From positions 57,578 to 121,577 of the forward strand of contig JBFXAF010000011.1 in the NCBI GenBank assembly GCA_050184585.1: 64,000 nucleotides of DNA, given 5' to 3'. The notes below the pieces were generated by a model, which did no database searches, was not told where the DNA came from, and saw only the letters and a program-made list of their open reading frames with translations. Source of the stretch: JBFXAF01 sp050184585 (GTDB lineage: Bacteria > Pseudomonadota > Alphaproteobacteria > Rhizobiales > Rhizobiaceae). Position numbers and translations under genes: made by a program. Each line of letters starts with the position of its first letter. The first letter of the stretch is position 1. Shown piece after piece: positions 9,500 through 18,263 of the stretch.

Positions 9500-9746
9500 T
9501 GCAAGAACTCCTCGAGGCAGGCGCCCGCAAGTAGGGCGTCTTTGTGGGCCGAATGCGGCACGGGCGATCGGGGCCGCCTCCGCCTAACATGAGACGCAGC
9601 CGGCGAACGGTTCCTTGGCGACGCGGGCGCCCCGGAAATAATCGAAGGCGTACCCACGGCATGCACGGGGGCGGCCCGCCGCATTCATGCGCATGGGACG
9701 ACCAGCTCGCTTGTCTCGGGGGCGGAACCCCACTAAACGAGGCGCG

Positions 9747-9822
9747 GGGCCTGTAGCTCAATGGTCAGAGCCGGCGGCTCATAACCGCTTGGTTGGGGGT
9801 TCGAGTCCCTCCGGGCCCACCA
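9747..9822 (+). tRNA. tRNA with CAT anticodon (Met, or Ile2 if modified)
   Basis: A full cloverleaf can be folded: acceptor GGGCCTG with CGGGCCC, D stem GCTC/GAGC, anticodon stem GGCGG/CCGCT around loop CTCATAA, T stem GGGGG/CCCTC around TTCGAGT, and an encoded CCA end. The anticodon is CAT. The acceptor starts with a G-C pair, so it is not an initiator tRNA; elongator Met and lysidine-modified Ile cannot be separated by eye. Accessory genes follow directly, as at many tRNA integration sites. Confidence 0.95.
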
Positions 9823-9852
9823 TTTTGCGCACATATTGTAGAGACCAATCTC

Positions 9853-9905
9853 GAGCGGTTCAAAACCAAATCGGAGCGGTTCAAAACCAAGTTTGAGCGG
9901 TTCAA
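9853..9905 (+). repeat. 21-bp tandem repeat, 2.5 copies, just after the tRNA
   Basis: The unit GAGCGGTTCAAAACCAA starts at 9853 and again at 9874, and a shorter copy, GAGCGGTTCAA, starts at 9895. The period is exactly 21 bases with variable last four bases. Inside each unit GGTTcaaAACC is a short dyad. The repeat begins 31 bases after the tRNA 3' end. Its role is not known; a protein-binding array or a slipped-strand relic are both possible. Confidence 0.85.
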
Positions 9906-10260
9906 GTTGTTCGCCGGGAACCGAACTAAGCATTTAATTTTGAACGATATCTCGCTGCGCCTTCGTCAGACGATATGATTGACGGCACGTGCTCTCGCCT
10001 TGTTTCTGACACAATGCGGGGTGTCACGGTGACAAGCACGAGCGATTCAATCCGGCGCTTGTCGGCCGTGTTTAACGACTTGTTCGCACTGACAGCGCCC
10101 TCATGTGTACGCGTGTGATCGCAAATTCGACTTCGGCCAAGCAGCAGCGGAAATACCATAGCACGTGGACCTCTGGTGAGTTTGCGCCAGCCGGAAGCTT
10201 CATGGAGATTGACGGTGATCAACTGCGGTGCAGGTGCGCGCAGTCGGTCGTGGGGGTCGA
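9906..10260. other. Intergenic region between tRNA repeat and XRE gene
   Basis: No convincing gene is present. The first 60 bases are AT-richer than the surroundings. A 13-base palindrome, TGTCACGGTGACA, lies at 10022-10034 and could be an operator. No integrase remnant and no second copy of the tRNA 3' end were recognised here. Confidence 0.5.
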
Positions 10261-10536
10261 TCAGCCGTCGATCTGAAAGCCGACCATCCGGACGAGGCCC
10301 TTGCGGACGAAGACCCCCGGGCCCTTGGTATCGGTTTCCGGAACGAACTCGATGCCTTCCTGCTCTAGTGCCTTTTGCACGCGCAGCGACGTCTCCAGCC
10401 CGACGGGCTGGCATGACTCGATCCGGACCAGCGACCGCTTGCTGACCCCAGCCTTTCGAGCCAGGTCGACCGCGCTCATGTCGAGAAGGACTCGCGCGGC
10501 TCGGAGGAGGTCATAGGAGGCTTGCATCAGCGACAT
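10261..10536 (-). CDS. XRE-family helix-turn-helix regulator (small)
   Basis: The 91-residue protein holds an XRE/Cro-type helix-turn-helix (DLARKAGVSKRSLVRIE) in its first half and an RVQKALEQEGIEF helix typical of the family; the rest is a short tail ending VRMVGFQIDG. An alternative start at 10527 is possible. It is transcribed away from the DUF6634-like/AAA genes, with about 150 bases between, so it may control them. Similar one-domain regulators are common on mobile elements. Confidence 0.75.
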   Translation of the reverse strand: MSLMQASYDLLRAARVLLDMSAVDLARKAGVSKRSLVRIESCQPVGLETSLRVQKALEQEGIEFVPETDTKGPGVFVRKGLVRMVGFQIDG

Positions 10537-10686
10537 CTAGCCGGAGAAGAAGCGCTATTCCAGCCAATTGCCGCGACGCCAGCGGCGGCGTCTCGACGCC
10601 ACCCCGGCCGACGCCGTATTTGGAGCTCATCCGGCGAGTCGCACTGATTCGTCGAATCCTTGGGCGGCAGAGGAAGGGGCATCGGC

Positions 10687-11031
10687 ATGGTCGTGCAGTT
10701 GAAGCGTGGCGACGGAAACAGCCCGGGGTTCGACAGGCTTCTCCTGAAGCTCGACTGCCTCGTCACTGATATGAAGGCGCTTCAGGATGGAAGTCTGCCG
10801 GAAGACTTGGCAGGCGTCGAGCCTCCCATCCTCGATCGCTGGGCGCCGGCGTTCGGGAACAACGTCTACCTCGTCGGGCTGTCGACGGGCCATCCGAAGC
10901 TCGTCGGCGAAAACAGGCTGATCAGCACGTCCGAGCTCATGCTGGTGTCGGAGGACCAGACATGGGCGCGGACCTTGTCGCGCTGGTATCGCCTCGGGCG
11001 CGAGGTGAGCCGCACTGAACTGGACGGATGA
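10687..11031 (+). CDS. DUF6634-like hypothetical protein
   Basis: The ATG at 10687 is preceded by GAGGAAGGGG. The 114-residue product has a helical N-terminal half and a conserved-looking C-terminal part, LVGLSTGHPKLVGENRL then TSELMLVSEDQTWARTLSRW. This resembles the DUF6634 family of small proteins from rhizobial accessory DNA; the assignment is from memory of the pattern and not certain. The stop at 11031 is nine bases before the AAA ATPase start, so the two are probably one operon. Function unknown. Confidence 0.7.
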   Translation: MVVQLKRGDGNSPGFDRLLLKLDCLVTDMKALQDGSLPEDLAGVEPPILDRWAPAFGNNVYLVGLSTGHPKLVGENRLISTSELMLVSEDQTWARTLSRWYRLGREVSRTELDG

Positions 11032-11040
11032 GGAGGCGTC

Positions 11041-12585
11041 GTGGCCCGCGCTTCCCGCCCCTCAGCCGAGCTTCAGCAGCTTCACTTCGAGCGCAGGAGC
11101 CAGCAGGTGATTGCCGGAACTCGTCTTCCGACCGAAGTCGACCTGCTGCGCGGCATCCCCTTCTTTCGGGACGATGTCCGCGAGGACATCAGGGAGTTCA
11201 CGGAGCGTGCCGCCGAGCATATCCGCATCAGTGAAGTGGATGGGCTCGATTCCTTGCTCGGCATATTGGACAGCCTCGCGTTGGCTCCCGGCGCCGAGGC
11301 ACTCGCGCTGCTGGAAGCCGAGCTCAGGAATCACTCCGGTGCAGCGGTCCGTACCACCGACGTCTGGCGGATGCGCTGCCGCATCTACCGGGCAGCTTGC
11401 GGCGAAGCCGATGCGGCGGCGTTCGTGGCGGCGGAAATCGCCGCGCTTAGCCTCGAGGACATCCGGCAAGGACACGGTCGAAACCTCGTATGGCGCTCGC
11501 TTGGTTGGGCCGTGCATTCGCGCCGGATGGAGGACTGGCACGGAACCGGCGCGCGCATCAGCTTCGCCGGCAAGCACTACCGGGAGGGCGTCGCCGCGTA
11601 TGCGAAGGAGTTCAGCAGGGCATTCGAACTAACCTCAGCGGTTCAGGGAGGATCGGTGCCGAGCGGCAAGGCTGCTCCGAAGCTGGACGAGACGACGGAC
11701 GGGTCCCGGTCTGGTTCCGGCGAAGGAGGCGTTGTGGTCTTCCGGACCATCGGTATGGCGACGACCAAGGGAGGCGCCGAGGTCGGCAAGGACTACGAGA
11801 AGCTCGTCGGCAAGGCGCTGCCGCTGTCGCCGGTCCCAGATCTCGACCTGGTTCGGAGAATCCTGATCGAGGAGTTTCCCTATGCGGCGTCAGTGATCGA
11901 AACCGTCCTGCGTGACCTCGGCGGCCGCGCCGATGTCCATGTCCGGCCGACCCTGCTGGTCGGTCCACCCGGCTCGGGCAAAAGCCACTTCGCGCGGCGG
12001 CTCGCAGAGGTACTGAAGACCCCGTGGGAGATGATTCCTTGCGCCGGCGTGTCAGACAGCATGCATGGAGGGACATCGCGGAAGTGGACAAGCGGTGAGC
12101 CAAGCCTTCCCGTGGCAGTGATCCGCACGCACCGGCACGCCGGTCCCTTCATTATCCTCGACGAGATCGAGAAGGCGGGCACCGGCCGCCACAACGGAAA
12201 CCTTCACGACGTGGTGCACGGGCTGCTCGAGCGCGAGACGGCGTCGCGATGGCACGATCCTTACATCGACGCGCCCTGCGACCTCTCGCAGGTCTCCTGG
12301 ATCATGACGGCAAACACCGTCGAGCCCGTACCGAAGTCGCTACGCGACCGCTGCCGCTGCATCCGCTTTCCGGAACCCGGGCCTGAGCACCTCGCCGTGC
12401 TCGCCCAGCGGCTGCTCGCCGAACTCTACCGCGAGAAAGGATTCGATCCGAAGTGGGCGCTCCCGCTCGACGGGGTCGAGATCGAGGCGCTGTCGGCCGC
12501 ATGGCCTGGTGGCTCCATCAGAACCCTGCAGCGGATCGTGGACCGGCTCATCGACGTCAGGGAGGCGAGCATGACCCGCTGCTAG
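11041..12585 (+). CDS. AAA family ATPase, Lon-like ATPase module without protease domain
   Basis: GTG 11041 follows a GAGGAGG site that overlaps the previous stop. The 514-residue protein has a helical N-terminal half of no recognised family (about 1-280), then an AAA+ module with Walker A GPPGSGKS (308-315), Walker B FIILDEIEK (D374/E375), a sensor-1-like WIMTANT and an arginine-rich RDRCRCIRFPEPGP stretch, and a C-terminal lid. The ATPase resembles that of Lon, but no Ser-Lys protease domain follows. It could remodel a protein or nucleic-acid complex; substrate unknown. It sits in an accessory block with DUF6634-like and metallophosphoesterase genes. Confidence 0.82.
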   Translation: MARASRPSAELQQLHFERRSQQVIAGTRLPTEVDLLRGIPFFRDDVREDIREFTERAAEHIRISEVDGLDSLLGILDSLALAPGAEALALLEAELRNHSGAAVRTTDVWRMRCRIYRAACGEADAAAFVAAEIAALSLEDIRQGHGRNLVWRSLGWAVHSRRMEDWHGTGARISFAGKHYREGVAAYAKEFSRAFELTSAVQGGSVPSGKAAPKLDETTDGSRSGSGEGGVVVFRTIGMATTKGGAEVGKDYEKLVGKALPLSPVPDLDLVRRILIEEFPYAASVIETVLRDLGGRADVHVRPTLLVGPPGSGKSHFARRLAEVLKTPWEMIPCAGVSDSMHGGTSRKWTSGEPSLPVAVIRTHRHAGPFIILDEIEKAGTGRHNGNLHDVVHGLLERETASRWHDPYIDAPCDLSQVSWIMTANTVEPVPKSLRDRCRCIRFPEPGPEHLAVLAQRLLAELYREKGFDPKWALPLDGVEIEALSAAWPGGSIRTLQRIVDRLIDVREASMTRC

Positions 12586-12740
12586 CGCGCCCGTTAAACC
12601 TTCAGCACCCAGTCATTGGATGCCCCTGGAACCGCCAAGGCAGGGATTCGATTGCGTCGAAACCTTCACGCCGCCGTCCTGCGAGTAGGCGCCAGGGATT
12701 CGACGTGCCGTCACCCAGCCGACGTCTCCGTGGAGTAGAC

Positions 12741-13523
12741 ATGAAGTTCTGGATATTCTCGGACCTGCACCTCGAATACGCACCGCTGCGGGAAACGCTC
12801 AAGATACCGGACGCCGACGTCTGCGTCGTCGCCGGCGACCTCTGCCGCGGCCCGGCCAACGGCGTCCGTTGGCTGGCCGAACACATCGCGCCGTCGATGC
12901 CCTGCGTATGCGTCGCCGGAAACCATGAGTTCTACAAAGGCTCGATCCGCGAAGGATTGGAGGAAGGTAGGAGGGCCGCGCTGGAATTCCCGGGCGTGCA
13001 CTTCCTGGAGAAAGACACCGTCACGATCGGCGGCATCCAGTTCGTCGGCGCCACGCTCTGGACCGACTACCGCATCGAGGGCCATCAGCCTCTCGCGATG
13101 CGGCACGCCCGGGCGCGGATGAACGACTACCGCCAGATCGCGCTGCAGCGGAAACCCTGGCAGCGCTTCGCTCCGGAAGCGGCGGCGCGGATACATCAGG
13201 ATTCGAGGCGCTTCATCGAGAACGCCCTGCGCACCGCAAGCATTCCCAGCGTTGTCGTCACTCACCATCTGCCGCACGCGGCGTCACTGCCGGACCACTT
13301 CCAGGGCGATCTGCTCAACGGTACCTACGCGTCCGACCTCACGGAAGTCATCCAGACCGGCCGTCCCGCTCTCTGGGTGCACGGACACACTCATGATAGC
13401 TGCGATCACTGGGTCGCCGAGACCCGCATCGTTTGCAACCCTCGCGGATACGACACGGAGAATGGCCGGTTCGATCCCGGGAAGGTGGTGGAGCTTTCGG
13501 ACTTCGGACTCAGCAAAGGCTGA
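12741..13523 (+). CDS. Metallophosphoesterase
   Basis: The ATG at 12741 gives a 260-residue protein that begins directly with the calcineurin-like fold. It shows SDLHLEY (D-x-H), VVAGDLCRG (GD), VAGNHEFYKG (GNHE), VVTHHLPH and WVHGHTHDSCD, so all five metal-binding blocks are intact. These enzymes cleave phosphomono- or diesters using two metals; the substrate cannot be told. It lies 155 bases after the AAA ATPase and 172 bases before the OLD nuclease gene, in the same direction. Single metallophosphoesterases of this type are frequent on plasmids and islands. Confidence 0.88.
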   Translation: MKFWIFSDLHLEYAPLRETLKIPDADVCVVAGDLCRGPANGVRWLAEHIAPSMPCVCVAGNHEFYKGSIREGLEEGRRAALEFPGVHFLEKDTVTIGGIQFVGATLWTDYRIEGHQPLAMRHARARMNDYRQIALQRKPWQRFAPEAAARIHQDSRRFIENALRTASIPSVVVTHHLPHAASLPDHFQGDLLNGTYASDLTEVIQTGRPALWVHGHTHDSCDHWVAETRIVCNPRGYDTENGRFDPGKVVELSDFGLSKG

Positions 13524-13695
13524 GCATTTTGATCGCGCTCATTGGTGAATCGGAAGGGCAGCAAAGCGCCCCAATTGCGGCCGTTGGTTGGCGTCAAAGA
13601 CTTCTCGAAAGCCGACGTTTGTTTTTCAGCAGCTGTTGTCAGTGCTCTTGCATTCTTGTCGATCAAAATCGAAAGTGAGGCTTGAGGAGGAACCA

Positions 13696-15720
13696 ATGCA
13701 GCTCGAACGCGCGCGGATCAAGAACTTCCGGTCGCTTCGGGACATCGAAGTAGATTTTGGCGCGCACACTGCATTCATCGGGGGTAACGGCGCCGGCAAG
13801 TCGTCAATCCTCAAGGCGATCGAAAAGTTCTATTCATCATCGAAGCATTGTGACGCCGATGATTATTTCGGACGAGATCAAGAACAAGCGATTGAGATTG
13901 AGCTGACCTTCGATCAGCTGAGCGAACAAGAGGCTGCATCGTTCGAGGGCCGGGTTCGTGACGGCAAGCTTATAGTCACCCGCATTTTCGACGGCGGCCC
14001 GTCGAGCGGACGTTATCACGGTGTGGTCCCTCAGATCCCCGATTTTGTAGCGATCCGATCGCAAACCGCCGCAAACCCGAAGCGCGCCGCGTACAATGCC
14101 CTTCGCGATGCGAATCCCTTGTATGCGGCATTGCCTAACGCCGGGAGCGCGGCTGCCGTCGACCAAGCACTACTGGAATGGGAGGGGAACCATCCTGCTC
14201 AGCTGGTGCTGTTGCCGGACGATGGTCAGTTTTTCGGCTTCCAGAACAACAGCCGCGGCAAACTTCAGCGTCATACGAGTTTCGTGTTCATTCCAGCCGT
14301 GCGCGAGGCGGCGGCGGATGCTGCGGACGGCAAGACGAGTGTAATTGGCAAGCTTCTTGAGCTTCTGGTGCGCAGTCAGATCTTGCAACGACCGGATGTT
14401 CAGGCCTTCAAAGCGCAAATGACCGAGGCTTACCAGGCGCTTGTTTCTGCCGAGAACATGCCCGAGCTTGGTACTTTGGCGGGCTCCCTAACCGCCGACC
14501 TTCGCGGCCTGTATCAAGACGCCGAAGTGGCGCTGAACTGGCGCGAGATCGGAGAAATGCCGGTTCCGTTGCCAATGGCGGACGTCCTCCTAAAGGATGA
14601 TGGGTTCGGAGGGCCGGTGGATCGGCAAGGCCACGGTCTCCAGCGCGCGTTCATCTTCACTTTGCTCCAGCATCTGGCACGCACGGCGGTGCCGGAGGCC
14701 GACGATGCCGTCGTGGGTGGCGGCGACGGAGCGCATGACGCTGCGGCGGTGGTGGCACAGGCGCCGACTCTGATTCTCGCCATCGAAGAGCCAGAACTCT
14801 ATCAGCACCCGACCAAGCAGCGGCATTTCGCTGAGGTGCTGCGCGGTCTGAGCAGTGGCACCCTCCCGGGGGTCCAGGGGCACACCCAGATCATTTTCGG
14901 ATCGCATTCGCCGATCTTTATCTCGATGGGCAAGGCGGATGAAATCCGGCTTGCCCGGCGTTCGGTATGCGCTGACAGCGCGTTCAAGCAATGCAGCTTG
15001 CAGGCGCTCGACCTTGATATCGTCGCACACGAGCTCGAGCGTGGCTGGGATAAGCCCGCCGGCTCATACAGCGCACAGACCTTGATGCCGCGGCTCCACA
15101 TTCTCGGCGCCGAATTAGCCGAAGGATTCTTCGCCAATGGCGTCATCCTGGTTGAGGGTCGTAGCGATAAGGCGGCGCTTGCCGCGACGGCACAGATGCT
15201 CGGCGTGAATTTCGAGGCGGCCGGGATCGCGATCCTTTCGGCCGAAGGCAAAGCCAATCTCGATCGTCCCTACGTGATCTTCCGGCAGCTGGGCATTCCG
15301 ACATTCCTACTGTGGGATTGCGATCAGAATCTGCCCGAAGCCAAACGAACGCCGGCAACAGATCTTGCTCTGAGCAAGCTCGCGATGCCAGCCAACGTGT
15401 TCAATGCCGCTCCGATCGTCGATCTCGTCAGCGATTGCTATGCCCATTTCGGTACGACGTTGGAAAATCGGTTGAAGGAGGACCTCACACCGGAGGTACA
15501 TGCGGCATGTCTTGCCGCAGCCTGCGAGCCCTTCGGCGTGAACCCCAGCAATGACACGCAGAAGATTCCCGAGGTCGTCTACCAGACACTGCTGCGTGCG
15601 AAGGAGCAGGGACGCGAGAGCGAGATGCTGAAGAACCTCATTCGTTCGATGTGGCGCTTTTTCCGCAACGAAGATATTCCGGGCGAAGCCCAGCCGCAAA
15701 CGCCGGTCGCCGCCGCGTGA
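13696..15720 (+). CDS. OLD-family ATP-dependent nuclease (AAA/ABC ATPase + TOPRIM)
   Basis: ATG 13696 has a GAGGAGG site. The 674-residue protein starts with the RecF/OLD ATPase pattern IKNFRSLRDIEVDFG, has Walker A GGNGAGKSS (K35), Walker B LILAIEEPEL (E364/E365) and a switch histidine in IIFGSHSP. The TOPRIM domain follows, with ILVEGRSDK (E487) and LLWDCDQN (D541, D543), so both the ATPase and nuclease residues look intact. This is the architecture of Gabija GajA and other OLD nucleases, which nick or cut phage DNA. Here the partner is not the UvrD-like helicase of Gabija but the restriction-STAND protein downstream, overlapping by four bases. Base composition is lower in GC than the flanking core genes. 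Confidence 0.9.
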   Translation: MQLERARIKNFRSLRDIEVDFGAHTAFIGGNGAGKSSILKAIEKFYSSSKHCDADDYFGRDQEQAIEIELTFDQLSEQEAASFEGRVRDGKLIVTRIFDGGPSSGRYHGVVPQIPDFVAIRSQTAANPKRAAYNALRDANPLYAALPNAGSAAAVDQALLEWEGNHPAQLVLLPDDGQFFGFQNNSRGKLQRHTSFVFIPAVREAAADAADGKTSVIGKLLELLVRSQILQRPDVQAFKAQMTEAYQALVSAENMPELGTLAGSLTADLRGLYQDAEVALNWREIGEMPVPLPMADVLLKDDGFGGPVDRQGHGLQRAFIFTLLQHLARTAVPEADDAVVGGGDGAHDAAAVVAQAPTLILAIEEPELYQHPTKQRHFAEVLRGLSSGTLPGVQGHTQIIFGSHSPIFISMGKADEIRLARRSVCADSAFKQCSLQALDLDIVAHELERGWDKPAGSYSAQTLMPRLHILGAELAEGFFANGVILVEGRSDKAALAATAQMLGVNFEAAGIAILSAEGKANLDRPYVIFRQLGIPTFLLWDCDQNLPEAKRTPATDLALSKLAMPANVFNAAPIVDLVSDCYAHFGTTLENRLKEDLTPEVHAACLAAACEPFGVNPSNDTQKIPEVVYQTLLRAKEQGRESEMLKNLIRSMWRFFRNEDIPGEAQPQTPVAAA

Positions 15721-18035
15721 AAGTCGAGGACGGTTCCAGTGAACGCGTGCTGGCGCATGACCGACGCGCCCATGGCCCTTGGAGTGACCTCGCGCTCCAT
15801 ACTATCGGGTGGCGAGCATTTCAGGACTTGTGTTCGCAGGTCTGTGAAGTCGTGCTGGGTCGTCCCGTCGAGATATTTCGGGAGGCCCAGGACGGCGGAC
15901 AGGACGCAGTATTCCTTATCCCTTCAGGATCGGAAGCGCCGCCGATCGGCACGGTTCAATGCAAGCATACCTCGGAGGCCGGAAAAGCGCTGAGGACAGG
16001 CGACCTCTCCGGCGAGATCGAAAACGTCGAGGAATTGGTCAAGGCGGGTCAGGCCGATACCTACGCATTCATGACCAACATGAGCGTGGACGCGCCTGTC
16101 GCCGCCGCGATGCGCGCGCGACTGCGCGCCGTTGGCGTGCGCAAGCCTCATATTCTGGGCCGCCAATACATCGTACGCGCAATCAGAAGCAGTCCACGTC
16201 TGCGTGCGCTCGTCCCACAGGTGTACGGCCTTGGCGATCTCACCTCGATCGTCGATGAGCGGCTGAGCGAACAGAGCCGGGCCCTGCTCGACAGTTGGGT
16301 CCCAAAATTGCGGACCTATGTCCCAACAAAGTCCCATCGCGAAGCTGTCAACGCGATCTCGAAGCATGGCGTGGTGCTTCTTCTCGGCAATCCGTCAAGC
16401 GGCAAATCGGCGATCGGTGCCATTGTTTCCACGATCGCCTCGGAGAACCCGAATAACACCGTCCTTGCCCTAACGAGCCCCCGCGATTTTGAGGCTGGAT
16501 GGAACCCGAACGACCCCGGCCGCTTCTTCTGGATCGACGACGCTTTCGGTTCAAACGTGCTGCGCGAGGACTACGTCCAAGACTGGGCTTCCGCTTTTTC
16601 GAAGCTTCGCGCGGCGATCAATCATGGTAACCGCTTCCTCCTGACTTCGCGCAAGCACATCTATGAGGGGGCTCGACCGCGGCTCGGTCAGCGCAACCTC
16701 GCGCAGTTTGCCGACGGTAGTGCCGTCGTCGACGTGGGCGACCTGACCTTCGAGGAGAAGGCGCAGATCTTATACAACCACGTCAATTTCGGCGAGCAGA
16801 GCCAGAGCTGGCGATCAAGCGTGAAGCTCCATCTCCCGGCCGTCGCCGCCGTTAAGGATTTTCTTCCCGGCATTGCCGAGCGACTTGGAGACCCGAATTT
16901 CACCAAGGGGCTGGCGCCGCGCGAGAGTTCGCTCGTCCGGTTCATGGAGGAACCGACCGAACACCTCATTGATACGGTCAGTGCGCTGGACGACCGACTG
17001 CAAGCTGCGCTTATCCTCGTTTATGTGCATCAAGCCGGCTTCGATCCGGGCGATCATGATCCGCTCGCGGCAAAGGCGGTCGCCGAACTAACCGGCTACT
17101 CGATCTCGAAGATCCAGGATTGCTTCGCCGAGCTTAAGGGTTCTTTTCTAAAGCTTTCTGGGCCCAGATGGACTTTCGCACACCCGACGATCTCGGACGC
17201 GTTAACGGAGATCATGCGGCAGAAGCCGCACATGATGGCTGCGCTGATCCGCGGTGCGCCGATCGATACCATTCTGGGCACCTTTACCTGCGAGGGATCG
17301 CCGATCATTCGAGACGCGCTTGTTATCCAAGCCGCGCTAAACGATGCATTGGTTGCTCGCCTCGGTCGTACGCCGGACGAGCGGCACCTCAATTGGCTTT
17401 TGTTCCACTTCCTGTCCTACCGCGCCAGCGAAGTTGTTTTCGCAAAGGTTATCCAGCAATTTCCGGATTTACTTCGGCGATCTTGCTGGGGGACGGAGCT
17501 AGTGGGCAATGACCCCCAGCTTACAGCGTATGGCCGTGCAAATCGTCTCGGGCTTTTACCCAAAGACCTGCGCTTGGAAGCGACGGAAATACTTGAAACG
17601 GCTGCTCATTCGTCGCTGGACGTTTCCTTTTTTGAAGAAGAGGATATGCTTGCTCTGTTATCGCCGTTGCGCCTGATCGGCCTGGGAATGGCGTTGCGCA
17701 CGACGGTCTTGCCATCGCTGCAGGAGCGCATAGAGGAAATTTCGGCAGATGCCGATCTCGACGAAGAGCCAGACAGCCACTTCAAGAAGCTCTTGGATGT
17801 TTTGGAACGCGTGGAGGCGCTCGGCGTCGATTCCGGCGCAGCGACGTTGATCGAAGATGCTCGGGACCAAGTCAGACGCTCGGTTGACGAAATCGAAGAG
17901 CGTAAGCGGGAGCGTGATGAAGGGATGGAGAGCGAAACGGATTGGACGCATATCGTAACGCAGAAGAAGGAGGACGCAACCGTTTCGGCTGTGCCCCCAA
18001 CAAACCGCTCGATATTCGACGACGTCGACAAATAG
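15717..18035 (+). CDS. Restriction-endonuclease-like / STAND NTPase (nSTAND3-type) protein
   Basis: The start is GTG 15717, which overlaps the OLD gene's TGA as GTGA, implying translational coupling. The 772-residue product has an N-terminal Mrr-like PD-(D/E)xK endonuclease domain: GGQDAVF (D63) and TVQCKH (Q81-x-K83). An NTPase follows, with LLLGNPSSGKS (K229) and FFWIDDAFG (about 269-277), the pattern of novel STAND NTPase 3 proteins. The C-terminal 350 residues are helical, as in STAND sensor arms, and end in a charged tail. STAND proteins with nuclease heads are known phage sensors. The pairing with an OLD nuclease is not one I know. Function as defence is inference. Confidence 0.85.
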   Translation: MKVEDGSSERVLAHDRRAHGPWSDLALHTIGWRAFQDLCSQVCEVVLGRPVEIFREAQDGGQDAVFLIPSGSEAPPIGTVQCKHTSEAGKALRTGDLSGEIENVEELVKAGQADTYAFMTNMSVDAPVAAAMRARLRAVGVRKPHILGRQYIVRAIRSSPRLRALVPQVYGLGDLTSIVDERLSEQSRALLDSWVPKLRTYVPTKSHREAVNAISKHGVVLLLGNPSSGKSAIGAIVSTIASENPNNTVLALTSPRDFEAGWNPNDPGRFFWIDDAFGSNVLREDYVQDWASAFSKLRAAINHGNRFLLTSRKHIYEGARPRLGQRNLAQFADGSAVVDVGDLTFEEKAQILYNHVNFGEQSQSWRSSVKLHLPAVAAVKDFLPGIAERLGDPNFTKGLAPRESSLVRFMEEPTEHLIDTVSALDDRLQAALILVYVHQAGFDPGDHDPLAAKAVAELTGYSISKIQDCFAELKGSFLKLSGPRWTFAHPTISDALTEIMRQKPHMMAALIRGAPIDTILGTFTCEGSPIIRDALVIQAALNDALVARLGRTPDERHLNWLLFHFLSYRASEVVFAKVIQQFPDLLRRSCWGTELVGNDPQLTAYGRANRLGLLPKDLRLEATEILETAAHSSLDVSFFEEEDMLALLSPLRLIGLGMALRTTVLPSLQERIEEISADADLDEEPDSHFKKLLDVLERVEALGVDSGAATLIEDARDQVRRSVDEIEERKRERDEGMESETDWTHIVTQKKEDATVSAVPPTNRSIFDDVDK

Positions 18036-18263
18036 AGCGACCGGTTCGCCGAGTGGGCAGATAAATTGATAAACGGATGGCCGGAGGCTGGACGCTCAAT
18101 CAGCTGCCGATGTCTTGGATGGTGCAGTAGGTGAACGGCGGCTATTTGCGCAACCGCCGCGGAAACCTGCCAGTCCGTTTTCGGCCCCCATTTCAGAAAA
18201 GCAGGCGGGGAAAGATCCGGCCCTCTCAGCGCCAACGCGAGGTGACCGGCGTCGGACTGCAGG

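Noticed and set aside
9793..9978. 61-codon frame with a heptad ERFKTKS repeat
   Set aside because: It starts inside the tRNA and has no ribosome binding site; the heptads are a by-product of the 21-bp DNA repeat.
9926..10414. 162-codon minus-strand frame overlapping the XRE gene
   Set aside because: Composition is Arg/Pro-rich without motif and it overlaps the well-supported helix-turn-helix gene in another frame.
13696..18035. Gabija (GajAB) system
   Set aside because: The OLD protein resembles GajA, but the second gene has no UvrD-like helicase motifs; it carries a nuclease head and a STAND NTPase.
9823..18263. Integrase gene or attR copy of the tRNA end
   Set aside because: No tyrosine or serine recombinase frame and no repeat of the tRNA 3' end were recognised in this stretch.
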